A stretch of 64,000 nt of DNA, from positions 186,001-250,000 of the forward strand of contig WBMV01004172.1 of the NCBI GenBank assembly GCA_013396655.1, given 5' to 3'. This stretch comes from Campylorhamphus procurvoides. Its lineage: Eukaryota > Chordata > Aves > Passeriformes > Dendrocolaptidae. The translations under genes and the position numbers were made by a program. A model generated the notes under the pieces. The model had not been told where the DNA came from and did not search any database. It saw nothing but the letters and a program-made list of their open reading frames with translations. Of the stretch, positions 35,928 through 48,589 are shown in pieces; position 1 is the first letter of the stretch, and each line of letters starts with the position of its first letter.

Positions 35928-36437
35928 GCAGCCCAGGTGGGGAGAAGAATCAGAAAGAACAGGTAAGCCTCTTGGGTTGAGATAAGAACAATTTAATAAT
36001 TGAAACAAAAAATAATAGCAACAATTATAGTAATACACAAATAATATTAATTATGCTGCTAGTAATTATTATTGTAGAAATAATAATGATTGTAATGATA
36101 AGGAGAAGAAGAGACAGCAACAGAACCCAAGAGAAATAAGTGATGCACAATATAGTTGCTGCTGCTGACCAATGCCCAGCCCACTCCTAGCAGTAACTGG
36201 CCCCTCAGTGCTAACTCTCCCCAGTTTATATACTGGGCATGATGCTCCATGGTATGGAACACACCTTTGGCCAGGTTGGGTCACCTGTCCTGACCATGCT
36301 CCCTCCCAGCTTCTGGTGCAGCTCCTCACCAGCAGAGCATAAGACACCAAAAAATTCTTGATTTATCATCAGTACTACTCAGCAACAGCCAAAACATTAA
36401 TGCGCTATCAACATTATTCTCATACTGAATCCAAAAT
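35928..36437 (-). mobile_element. Truncated solo LTR, same ERV-L type family, minus strand
   Basis: An inverted, end-truncated copy of the LTR family seen at 58866. On the minus strand it shows GGATTCAGTATGAGAATAATGTTGA, a GAGCATGGTCAGGACAGGTGACCC block, CTGGCCAAAGG, TCCATACCATGGAGCATCATGCC, an intact TATA motif in CAGTATATAAACTGGGGAG (about 36224-36242), an AAT/ATT-rich segment and TTGTTCTTATCTCAACCCAAGAGG. Neither terminal TG nor CA is preserved. No internal retroviral sequence is present. Confidence 0.78.
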
Positions 36438-38164
36438 GTCTGGGAACATGTATAAATTATTATTGTTGTATAAGAAGAGGATGAAAATAATTATGGAGTG
36501 TCAAATTCAAAAGGTCAGCTTTTGGGTCCACCTCAGTTTGTAGGCAGCAATTAGATGCAGAAGTTTGATACCATGAACTTCAAAATTCTGGCTTGTACTC
36601 CTAGTGCCTGAGTCCATAGTTATCAGGGTCTTTTAATAGTGAAGGTCCCTTGCCTACAGTTCTACTTTTGAAAATAAATGGAACGGCCTCAATCTCCTGA
36701 GGCCTAGCAACTCATACCTCTCATGCTTGAGTTGGCTGGGATCTAAAAATTATCCTTTCATCAAGTGTATCCATTGAGCAACATCTCTGGAATACATGCT
36801 CTAGACAGTTATGGTACTCAGTAAATGAGTGGCTGGATTCTGTGCCTCACTGTGCTTATGCAGAATCAAAGTTCTCCTTTCCTCTCTTTGCCCTGTCCTT
36901 CCCCCATGCATGAGGACCTTAAGTCTTGGGTTATATGGGTGTAGCAGTGTTCTTACTTCCTTTGTTTGAAGTAACCCCATTTTGCAAGCAAGAATCAAGT
37001 ATTCACTAAGAAGAAGATAAAATTATTTTAAGTTAAAATAAAATTGTCTTTGAAGACTTGATTAAGGCAGCAGCTGGAATCCAGGTATGCTACACAACTG
37101 AGGAACAGCTTACTTGTCCTCCAGCTTCTTTGATCTTTCAATTCTATCAGTACAAAACTCTACATGTTTTGTAGAAGGAATACTTTCTTCTTCCTATCCC
37201 GTCCTGATCCATTTATACTTCCCTTCCTCCTCCTGTATACATTGGAACCGGGGGACTGGGACAGTCTCAGGCGGTGGGCAGAAATCTAGGGCTCAATACA
37301 GCAAGTTTGAAGGAAGAATTGAAATCATACTTCTCACTCCTATATGAGTTCTCCAAACACTGAAGTCTTGTATAGGAAAGTGTTTGTTTCTCCTAGTGTT
37401 AGAAGAAAGGAATGACTTTTTCTCTAATGCTTGCCAGATGCTTATTTTCTTCCTATGCAACTTTGGTATGTAGCTCTTCATATTGTACTCTTCTTCAGAG
37501 GATGAATGCATAAAGGTTTTAGGCATTAGAAAAAGAGGTCTTTTTAAGTACCTGGACCACACAAATTAAATGATTTGTATCATCTTGTAGGAAGTTTGTG
37601 GGATACAAAAAGTGAACTCACATTTCTTAAGGTCTGAGCAACTGCTGAGGTGAACACCCTTCCTCTCTCTGGCTGTACTGGATGTGCTTCCTTGCTATGT
37701 GAATTGCCTGGGGTAGTGCGTGGCTTCTAGTAAACAAGAGCAAAATAGCCAGGATTCAAGTTGTACTGGAGGCTATCTGCTTATCTATAGTGATAACTGA
37801 GACTGTAATAATTGCCTTTTTGTTATGACTGAGAGTGAGACATCCACTATGTTAACAGATCACCAAGCTCTTGCAGAGGTATGGAGTATTTTACTTCCTG
37901 AAGCCACCTGTCCCATACTTTGCCAAGTTACCTGCCAAAAAGAGAAAGAGCAGTGCTTTCACCTGCTCTGGTTTTGTGCAAGATTTATTTATAATTAAAA
38001 AACTATTTTTACTTCATAAAAACAGATTTATCTTTAATTTCCTTTCCTGTTTCACTAGGAAAAAAGGGGGAGTGGTGGGGGAGAAAGCAATAACCTATCC
38101 TTTGTCTTCAGTTACCAGTTACTGTTTCTGAGAATTTAGTAGCCCCTATGAAAATGCTTTAAAA

Positions 38165-38569
38165 TCATGGAAAGCTATTACCCATGTGCCTTTGCATTAC
38201 TTCAGAAAATTCACTATTAATGACTTCTGGCCACAGCATTTCCTGATTGCAGGATTGCAACTTACGTCTGTACAAAGGAGTGCAAAAATAGTGTTTGTGG
38301 TTGGATTGCCCAGGAAAGCTGCACCTGCAGGGCGGGGCATGGGGCATGTGATTGCTTTCTGGAACAGTAGAGCCATTAGTGTTGTGGTAAAGGCCTAGAG
38401 CTGGAAAGATTGTGTTCATTGTGTTGGGAGAATTGTTTGTTTGACTGTTGAAGCTTGCCATGTGTGTAAAATATTTGTCTGCTTTCCTCTCTGTGATTAT
38501 AGTTATTTCATTAAATAAAGAGTGAAAGCTACCAACATTTACAGTGTAAGCATTCTCATCTGTGGTCAT
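38165..38569 (-). other. Candidate ORF (134 aa), ATG-initiated, unrecognised
   Basis: A genuine ATG (complement at 38567-38569) opens 134 codons on the minus strand in AT-rich DNA, where a frame this long is less expected by chance. The product is Asn/Ser/Thr/His-rich, starting MTTDENAYTVNVG, with a small Cys/Pro patch (HAPPCRCSFPG). No domain, signal peptide or transmembrane segment is apparent and no splice context was identified. It may be chance or a transposon remnant. Confidence 0.15.
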
Positions 38570-39194
38570 TTTCTCTTAAAGCATCACCTGTCATATACCT
38601 TAAGCAAAGGACCATCACCTTTACCAAAAGACTAACTGAAATTGGTATTTCTGTCTAAGTTACACTTTTATCAATTTGTACCTCAGAAAGCAAATACAAA
38701 CCTTGGTTATGCTTTTGTTATTGTTGTTATTTCTGTTTGCTTGTTGAACAAATATTGCTTAACTGTTATATAGTTCAGACCGAGTTATGATTACTGCAGA
38801 ACTCGTGAATGGAAAGCAGGTCACTGAGCCCAATCTCAGTAATTTTGATCCTCATACCCTCTTAACACTGAACCTTCCAGGCTATTCACACATACATACT
38901 ATCCACAGCTTGCACTACAGACAGGAAATTCTCTGCTGGGCATATCCCTACAGCTATACAGCCTGAATCTATCAGCACAATGGTGAAAAGCAGACACAAG
39001 GGAAGAAGGAGATCATACAGAATCCAGTAGGTCAAACCTCTGAATTCTGGGTAAGCTAATGAGAGAGAATGCATGATCAGCACAGCAGTGGGGACTAATG
39101 CAAGCCAACCCACCTGCCCTTAGATTCCTTTTGTCTTCTCTGCCATGTGGGACTGTGGGAAACATATTCAAGTCTTGTTTCAGTCTAAGACATG

Positions 39195-39246
39195 GGAAAG
39201 AAAAAAAGGAAACAAGGAAAGAAAAAAAGGAAACAATGAAAGAAAG
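39195..39246. repeat. Purine-rich 21-bp tandem duplication
   Basis: A 21-bp A/G-rich unit of GGAAAG, seven A, then GGAAACAA occurs at 39195-39215 and 39216-39236, with a third partial copy after it. Confidence 0.9.
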
Positions 39247-42200
39247 TGTTCACACTACTGGGATGAACATCAAGGAAAGTAATGTCCAGGAATAATTAGG
39301 CAAAGTTCTCCCTATTAAAGCAGAACTGCTGATAACTGTGTGCATGACCATAGATGGAAATAACTGAAAATAGGGTGCTTTTGAAGGAGAATCCAGACTT
39401 TTCATCTTCAATTTTTTACAGAAAAGATGTTTTCTGGTTTGCACAGGTTTTTACATAGCTGTGAAGATCTGAGCTCTGCTGTAATTAAGTTTTGTGGTGG
39501 AGTACGAATTTGAGATATAATGAGTCACTGGACGGTGGGGTTGAGGTTCAGAAAGAACTTCTTTGTGTGCTGTTTCATGTCATGACTTGTAATAGGAATG
39601 TCACAGTACTGGGAAGGAATCTCACAGGTTAAGTCCAGGGTCCCACTACCATCAAATATTGCTACAACAATCACAATTACTGCAAAACTGTGCTGTATGA
39701 ATGTCTTGATGGTATCCAGTCTTAACAAATGTTTATTATTTGTGCAGTGAGAGTTCTGCTAGTTGAAATGAGGCTGGAATCTTCAACTGGAAATGAGGAA
39801 AAAGGAGAAGCCAGCTGAGGAAAACTAAAAAGACCTCATCACATTGCAGCTGTTGCAATGTGAGAAAACCACTTATCCAGAAGCTAAAAAAGTTTCAAAA
39901 GGCTGGATGCTTGCAAAAAAACTACTGCTCCACCTCCATAAGGAGTATGTGAAGTTCTAATAGCTAATGACATAATTTATTGATTTTCTGTGACTAAAGG
40001 AGCTGCTCTACAGCTAGCAATTTCTGTAAGTCAGCACACAAAATAGTGCTGAGATTGAATAACTTTTCAGGATCACCTGTCCACAAAGCCACCACTGATT
40101 GCCAAGCTCTTCTGCTGTCACAGCAGAATCAAATAGAAAGTACCTTATTTTTCCAGTGTGCAGCTGGATTAAGAGTTTGATGGGACATTATGAGTGTAGT
40201 AATTCATCACACCAAAGCAAGGGGCAGAATCTACACACGAATAACATGAGCTCATTTGAATGGCATACAGCACAGATGGTACAGAATGAGACTCAGCACC
40301 ACAGCGTATCTCAAGGGAGATATAAGTGACATTCACAGGTACTAAGATCTCACTGGGTTCAAAACTCAGCAGTCTCTACTTGTATAAAGACAAAGCATTA
40401 CCATTGCACGGGGCTCCTGGTAACATGCCTGTTAAACTGGGGGAAAGAAACAGTCTAGCACAGGCCTTTGAAATGTTGCTAATCATTTAAAAATATATGT
40501 GAGTGTAGGATACATAAACTGAGGCAACTCCAGACATTGATTTGGATCTCAAAAATACATTAATAATTGTTGAGTCATGGGAGAGAGAACTGGTAAACCT
40601 GCCAGGTAGGTGCAACAGCAGCACACGGAAAAACAGGATCCAGATCAGGTAGAAGGAGTAAATGGACACTCTGCAAGAGCATCTATTAAGTTTGGGAGAC
40701 AGTAAAGAACTTGAATTTTACAATACATTACAAAACCCTCTTTCAAATGAAGCTTGATTCAAGGTTTGCTGCATCTGTATTGCAAAGCAGAAAAAGTTGT
40801 GAAAACCAGTAAAAGAAGAAAAATTACAGAAAACCTGGTGCTTCTAAAAACTCTACAGGAAAAAGCATTCTACAGAGGTTTCTAGAGGATGAATTACCTA
40901 AAATTGATACAATATTTGCTAAACCTCTATGCTATGAAATGGAGGGATAAAGACTGGCAGAGAGAATTGGTTTCAATGGTCATGCTTACAATCGATCCAA
41001 GGTTTTAAAGAAAATATTAGGCTCTATCCCAAAGTGAAAATTGACGAAACTGCTGGACAAGGCAGTAGGCTGATGTTTTCAGAAGGCAATTGGAATAGGC
41101 TGGAATAGATGAAACCAAAACATATATTTGAAGAAAAGGCTTCTTAAAAACTCATCTGGTTTCACACTGCAAAAGAGAGGCAGAGCACTGGATGCGTAAG
41201 GGCAGCTAACTGGGATTAGGTGGAACCTGCTACTGTGGCACTAATAAAAGCTGGGCTCACACCCATCTCTGTAATGATTTCAAGAACACCAGTAGCATGG
41301 CATAAAAAAAATCACTATCTGTAATCTGTAATTAAGGACATATTTGCCTTATTAACTGGTGATAAGAATTTTCTTAAGGTATACTGAGTCTAAACCTACA
41401 TAAAACAGAGACTGCAGATGATAAGTAATAGTGTTAAGAAACATCAGCTTACCAAGGTATTTTTGCCATAAAACAGTCTGGTGTTTAGAACAAATGTGTT
41501 GCCTTTGCCAGTAAAGACATCTTGCATTGGTTCCCCTTAGAGTGACAGAAACAGCAACTTTGTATGCATTAAAAATTCATATTGAAATGGCTCTTGCCTT
41601 TGCTTGTAGGTCTCTTACCCCTGCCAACCTTAATTATGCTTACCATGAGGGAGAAGCCCCCAAATGCACTCTGGGAATGTAAAAGGTTTTGCCACAGGTC
41701 ACTGTCCTGTCATTTAAATGTTCACACAAAGACGGCAAAGAGCATGACCTTTGGTTTAGAAAGCCCACTGTTATGCCATTCATGCCCAAGAGTCAATAAG
41801 AAATCTCAGCCTATTTATTATTTTACCATTAGAAGCAGGAGATAACAGTAAGTAGTAAAAAGGACAGTCTGCACATTTTGCCACAAGATGAGTAAAACCT
41901 CAGGGAAATTTGGAACAATTAATTCCACCTTAAACAACAGATTTCAGTAAAAAAAGGACTAAATAACTCCCCAGTGGCCACAGAAAACCATCATATGGTA
42001 TTTTTCATAAAAGAGTCAACTCCACAGAAGGAGCTGTTACAGTTTTTGCTTGCCCCTCTCCTCAGAATCATGCAGAGAAAGGATATCTTAGCACAGAAGA
42101 CATAAAGAGACCTCAGTGGACTTAATCTATCTGAATGCTGACGCAGACACACCTGACATCTAGAAATAACACTGGGGGAAACAGAAATGCCAAGGAAAGG

Positions 42201-42959
42201 CTAGAGAGCAGCACTGGCACAAACACAAATATATATTCATAGTTTACAAACTAGTATAAACTTTCTGATAAGGCTAATGAAAATTAATTACTTATGAATT
42301 GGAACATAGTAAGTTTGTGATGGTAAATGTAACACCTGTAACTCAATGACCTGTCTGGGAAGCTGATTCCAGTCTTATATTGTTCATCTATGTGGCAGTC
42401 AGGATCTATCTAACTTTTTCCTGATAACCCCACTACTTTTCAAGGCTTCTGATCTTACAGTGATTGAATATTCCCTTTGTTAAGTTCCAGTTTATAAAAA
42501 ATACATTGAAGAGCTTACATCCTTAGGTTCATGTTCCTCAATTAATTGTTCCTCAAAAGCATGTTATGTCTGCAGTTGCTTTTATTCATTGATTTAACTG
42601 TGTAATTCAGGTACAATAATATAAAACAGGCAAACTGAGGCAACACCTGCTATTTATTTCTGAAATGTCAGTAGATATATGTCATATGTCTACACAACTC
42701 TACATGGAAAGATTTATGGTTTTATTTGTTTCAAGAGGGCAATACATATATACAAAGGCTACTTAAGCTGCGGGCCCTTCTTATGTAGCTCAGTTCAGAG
42801 GAACTCCTATAAAAACAAAAAAAACTAAGGAGTAGTAAGCTACTGTTTCACAGCGCAGAGGTTATGTAGGTTCATTAATAGAACTATGATTAGACTTCAG
42901 TAGATGCACGGCCTGTATAACCTGAAAGAGCCAATGTATTATGAAGCCCCTGTGAAGCT

Positions 42960-42973
42960 CCAGTAGAGGGCAT
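42960..42973 (+). promoter_or_regulatory. CTCF-like binding motif (plus orientation)
   Basis: CCAGTAGAGGGCAT matches the CTCF core CCASYAGRKGGCRS at 13 of 14 positions (T at the last). It sits in AT-rich unique-looking DNA, not in a recognised repeat. Its orientation is opposite to the motif at 22105. Occupancy is inference. Confidence 0.55.
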
Positions 42974-43860
42974 GCCACCATCAGATCCATTACTGTCCAC
43001 ACTGCTCAACATCTGCGGTGTAATTTGTCACACAACAGTCACATTGAAACCATTATTTGAAGCCTTGCTTACACATTTACTTTGAAAAACCAAAAGTCTT
43101 TTCAGCAGACTCCAAAGACAGGTTATTAAGAAAAAAAACCAAGAAGGTGACATTACAGTATCAGTGAGGAAGAAAGTGTTATTAAAGTAGAAATTCCACT
43201 TTTTACCTTTGTGGAATAGCGCACTGTGCACTGGAGTCATGCTGGTGAGAAAGGAAAAAAAAAAACCATGTACAATAGAACAACTGAATTTGTACCATTT
43301 TATTTCAGATAGCCTGAGTTGTATCCTCACAATATGTCAAATAACAACTGAAAAACACAGCTATGAAGAGGGATACAGTATTTTCAATAGGACAAGGTTG
43401 AATATAAGTGCTTTATGGGAAATCAACAGCACCAGATTGAAGTACAAAATTCTGTAGATGAGAAGCAGATGGCAAATGAAGGCATGCAAATACATGCATC
43501 TCATACTAAGACTGATAGTTTACTGGAGATGCGTGTTCTGCTTTTACAAGTTTTTGCATTGGTAACAATTTCCTGTAGGTGTTCATAAAGAGTTAAAGCT
43601 GAATCAGGTATTGTTCTCATATTTTTCTCCCTTAACTGCAAATATTTGCATATTTTTAAAGTACCCTATTAGTGCCTACTTCAAAGCCCACAGGAATCAG
43701 GCAGAGCAGCCCCACAGGTGTAGGTGCAAGTTTGTACACATCTACAACGCCACGGCATTCAGAAGTCGTGTAAGTAACAACTTTTCTTCATATTGACTTT
43801 GTGTGCAAAATAAGCACAATTTTAGCCAGATTGTATAAATACTTTTGGATTGTGATTAGA

Positions 43861-43899
43861 GGAATTCATGATTAGGAATTCACGATTAGGAATTCACAG
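43861..43899. repeat. 14-bp tandem repeat, about 2.8 copies
   Basis: GGAATTCATGATTA, GGAATTCACGATTA and a partial GGAATTCACAG follow one another. EcoRI-type GAATTC sites recur every 14 bp. Confidence 0.92.
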
Positions 43900-45985
43900 C
43901 CATTTTAAAGATCCCATGGTGTTTTCTTTGGAGCCCAAAGAGACAGCGCAATAGTCAATTAAACAGTCTTCCTTGAGTGTGATTTCATATACGCATCAGA
44001 AAAGCACAGAGCTTGGTGTATGTGGGCTCTTACATCTGTATCTATTTTTGTTGGAGAGATTTACAACTGATGTTTATTCAGGACATAAACCCAAATTAAT
44101 GCATTTGGAACAATGTGTTCTTGCTCCCATTCACATAATGAAATTTGCCTTTGACTTGAATGGGAGCAGTGCTGGGCTGTCCACAGTTACTGATTATACA
44201 TGTCAATATTAGACTGTGTTTGAGTTATGCTGTATTATGCATATGAATAAAGCATCATGGAGTTGTTGTGAGACAGTAGGCAACATAATTACATGGGTTG
44301 CCAGTGAAATACAATGCAAAATATAGCACTGTATATTAATAGCCCATCTCAGCCTTCCTTCATAACTGGACCTTTGTTTACTTAATTAGGAATTATTATA
44401 AAGTCAAATATTTGTTTTTCTTATGGTGGCCTTGTTCTGAATGTCCACATAACTGAGAAGCCCTTGTTGACATGACTGAGCAGGATATTGTATTATATTA
44501 ATTTTAGTTTGGAGACTTCTGACACTAATTGCTAGCATGTTTGCAGTCCCAATCACATTGAAAATCTAATAGCAACATGATCTTAGAATAATACCCATAT
44601 GTTGTTCCTGCCCTGTTCTGGTAGACTACAGAAGGCCAAGATACACTTCACTGTAATTTTCAGGTAAGGGAGACTGATTTTTTTGTCAGAACTACATTAA
44701 TTTAACAGGATATTAGAAAATACTTCCCACCTTGTATCCACAGCTCTATGAAAGGAATATGTGAAAAATGTCGTTATCAATGTCTGCAAACAATGATCAC
44801 AGCCCGTATAAGTGCTATTGCTATCTGAAGTAGTATCAATCTTATATACTTATCTTTAAAATAAGGGAATAATCCTAGTCTCAGTTCATAAATGTAGAAA
44901 ACTGGTACAGAGATACCTAGTGACTACCCTAATTCTTCATAGAAAGAATGAGGGAGAGAAAGAAACAAAGCCCCAGCTCCGAATTCAAACTGTATTAGAA
45001 CCTCTCTTCTCAGAAAGAATAAAAACCTGCTCTTGCCATGTAATTGTTAGGATATAAACCAGGTTTTAGAAGTCCTCAATCAATAGCAGGATTCCTCATC
45101 TGATTTCATACCTCACCACAGGTATGAAATGCCTTGGATTTTTCATGATCAAACTTGAGATTCAAAATGAGTAGCTAAATTTTAACAGTTTTCTCCAATG
45201 CAATCTCTTCACATTCTTACAAGATCATAAAGTTTCTCCAGTTTAAATACCTAAGCTGTAACAGTTGTAACATAATAGTCTCGGGCTGGAGCAGATTATT
45301 TGAATCAACCTGAGTGTGACAAAAGGCTTCAAAATAGGTATTTGGCAGCAAAGTATGTTACTAGCAGGAATAAAAGATATACTCTCTCACAGGCAAGTGC
45401 AAGAAGTGTCTTGTGTTTCAGTAACAAAGATACATGCTCTCTCACAAAGCAATCTCTTGGAAACTGATGTATTAGGACTAGCTAATGATTGACTTGCTAT
45501 TTACAGGAGGCTTCATTAAGCCTTTCCCACTGTCCGTACTTTGTCTTTTCTGTCCTTATAAACAGTGACAGCTTTCCTATGTTATAATTACATATTTGTA
45601 GAATGTAGTTTCAGATATTCACAAGAACCTGCAAATTAAACCAGTACCGTAGCTAATTATCCCATTTTATTCTTAACAGAAATGTATATAAATGTTTCTT
45701 TTATAAATATGTTATATATTCATTACAACTTTCATTACACATATTCATTACACATTCTTTTCAAAAGGAAGTGGCACAGGAGACACTTTCACAATATTCT
45801 CATCTTTAGTTTATTATCATTAACTTCAGGTGGGCATGGTGAAATCTATTAATGGGTGTCTCTGAGTTCAAAATTAAGTCTGTAACAGATACAGTGCCAT
45901 ACAAAGTGGCTCACCCTGAAACCTCACTGATATTTGGCAGCTTTTTAGTTAGAGGTACCCAACATTTACAGCAATTGTATCGAGA

Positions 45986-46017
45986 ACAATACTGAATTCT
46001 GAATACTGAATTCTGAC
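45986..46017. repeat. 14-bp tandem duplication
   Basis: AATACTGAATTCTG is directly duplicated within CAATACTGAATTCTGAATACTGAATTCTGACC. Confidence 0.9.
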
Positions 46018-46313
46018 CTGCAAACAGTCTGTCCTATGTTTTCCAAGGTCTTTTTTAAATCAGTGCTGAGTTTACAATAATATTAATATGTTTTCAACCA
46101 GGAAATTCTATGTTTTCAGTACTAAGGTAGCATTTTTTTTCTTCGAGTTTCTATGTTTTTGTTAGTATAAAAGTTGCAACCCTTAAGCTTCTTTACGTAT
46201 TCCTAAACTGAAAATCAAAACAGAGCTAGAGAGAATAAAAGAGAATTGAAAGGAGTCAGGAGGAGGTTAGCAAAGATGTGCAAGCAATATATCAAATTAA
46301 AAAAGGAAGTAAA

Positions 46314-46366
46314 ATCATAGAATACACTGAGTTGGAAGGGATCCATCAGGATCAAGTCCAACTCAA
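46314..46366 (-). mobile_element. CR1 LINE, very short 3' fragment, minus strand
   Basis: About 53 bp: AAATCATAGAATACACTGAGTTGGAAGGGATCCATCAGGATCAAGTCCAACTC, the last bases of a CR1 element inverted, followed by an A11 run. Confidence 0.85.
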
Positions 46367-48589
46367 AAAAAAAAAGTAGAATGAGGAATAACTGGAAATG
46401 AGTAACTCACAACTGCCTAAAATAATAAATTCTTTTGTCTTCATTGAGGGTTTCTTTTAGTGAGAATTGCATGGTGTTTGACTATGCAGTGTGAGAACAG
46501 GCACAACAGAATGGCAGTGCCCTGCCACCAAGTTTTCTTCCTTCAGTACCTGCTGGATTTGCTCTGTGTCAGAGGGACTATCCATCCTATCCTGCAGGGG
46601 CATGACTCCTTCATGCTCACATTCAGGGCTCACTCACCAGGCATGAGGCTCACACAGCTGATCCTACCTCACAGGCTGCCCGGTGCCTCAGCCTGCTCTG
46701 CTGCAGCACAGGGGCCTCCCTCCCATGCTGTGATGCCATATGTGAAATGCAGTGAGTCCTGCTGACCATGCCATCCAGCCATGAGCACTTGCCTTGGCAA
46801 GGAGGTGTCACAGAGGCTGCCATCAGGGCAGGAGGAGAAGGCGTGTGCAGTGTCCACATCAGTTTTATGGCCTCTCCATGTCCATGGGGAGCCCCAACAC
46901 AGCCTGAGGCTCAGTTTTATGTAACAGTACTTCACATACAAGCAATGAAAATTTCTAAGGTGGCAAGGTATGTATCAAGGAAGCTGTGACCTTCTCTCTT
47001 CTTTATGCCTTCATACCTCATCAGAGTGCACTCGCTGTCTTTTCTGTCTCTCTCATACAGGCACAGACCTGGCCAATCTATAAAACTGCAACTGAAAGAC
47101 AAGAATGCAGCTGGCAAGGGAGCTGCCTCTTCCTCAGGCACCTTCACAGAGCCAGCAAAGATGGATGAGCTGCATCTGCCATGGGAGGAACAGCTTTCAG
47201 GGCTTGCTTTATGGGAGGCTTCTGGAGACCTGTAACTGCCTAGTTCTGAGACAACTCAAATGCACTGTTCTCCATCCTTGGTGTTTTCCATTATCTCCCT
47301 CAATACATGCAGCAGAACACCATACATGTAGTATCCAATAAAAGAAGGATATCAAGCATAATCTCAGAGTCATGATTGTAATACAAATAACTGACAGAAG
47401 CTCAAGGAAGGCAGAAAATTAAGAGCAACTGCAAATGTTAACTAGACAGAAAATTAACTCCTGTGGAAATTGCACAATTAAAAGCTTGGGACATATGGAC
47501 AGACTCAACTTCCAAAAATCATGGCTGCAGTTAGAAAGAAATAACCTAATACAGCAAAACACATCTAGAAACCAAGTAGAATTAAAGTCAGCAAGTAGAA
47601 TTATTTGCTTCATTTTGGCACAGCAGTGACAGAAATACTCCTTGGCTTGGTGTAGGGTGACTGCACCGTTATTCAGTTTTTAAAAGCCAAAATGGTGGTG
47701 CTGATAAAAATAAGATTAATTAATATATTGTTGGATTTTTCACACTTGCGACTTCCTTCAGGTATTACACTCTCCACACATAAATTCAAGTGGGACCAAA
47801 GAGCAGTCTTGAGAGGGCTGGAGAGATCTGCTGCACTAGAGCAGAGTAGAAGTGAGAACTAGGCTATGGCTTTAGGAGCACTTGGTATCCTTTGAGTGGA
47901 TGGCTGCAGATAAATGGCTGTAGTAACATAATTCATGTGGGTTTTTTTAATTTGAAATGCACCAAGCAAATGTGAACTTGCTGGTGCTGCTCACTTGAAT
48001 AGTCCTAGTATGGAAGTCTTATCATGCAACGTGAGCTGGAACTTGAACCATCCAGTGTTTGGAGCATTCATAAAACTTTCCTTCTGGCTCATGCTCACAG
48101 CTATTCAAGCATACATGTTCTCAATACTTACATTATGTCCTAGCACAAACTGAGCACCTATCTGTCAAAGTGAACTGCAAATCATGGCACAGGAATAATG
48201 TGGGTTCTGAAAGGAGAGGATTTACGTTCCACACTGATTCAAAGACAGATGTGGAGCGATCCTGACACACCAAATGTATGCAAGCAGGCTATGTATAGGT
48301 TATTTAGAGGTATTCAAAGAAGCATAAGAAGTTACAGAAGAAACCAACACATTAAAAAAGTATACTAGCAACATTGCAGTAGTGCTGCATTGATTCCAGA
48401 GGTCGTTGAGATATTGTATATGGAACATTTTGAAGAGAAAAAAGAAAGCAGTAAACAAGTCAGAGAACCTTTAACTGGTGCATGAGTTTTGGAGTTTTAA
48501 AGTTTTCAAGATTATCTGTTATCCTGTGGGGTCGAGACTTCCTTGATGAAAAGGGAGAGGACTCAGATGATTGCGTGTGGGAGTCAACG
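46367..48589. other. Non-coding sequence upstream of the 49-kb CpG island
   Basis: The part at about 46.5-47.3 kb is moderately GC-elevated and has several overlapping open frames on both strands, none recognised. The rest is AT-rich, A-biased on the plus strand. Confidence 0.55.

Larger units (their letters stand above)
36438..46313. other. AT-rich non-coding sequence
   Basis: About 10 kb with no recognised exon. It includes the plus CTCF-like motif, small tandem duplications and the unexplained minus-strand ORF at 38.2-38.6 kb. Confidence 0.6.
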
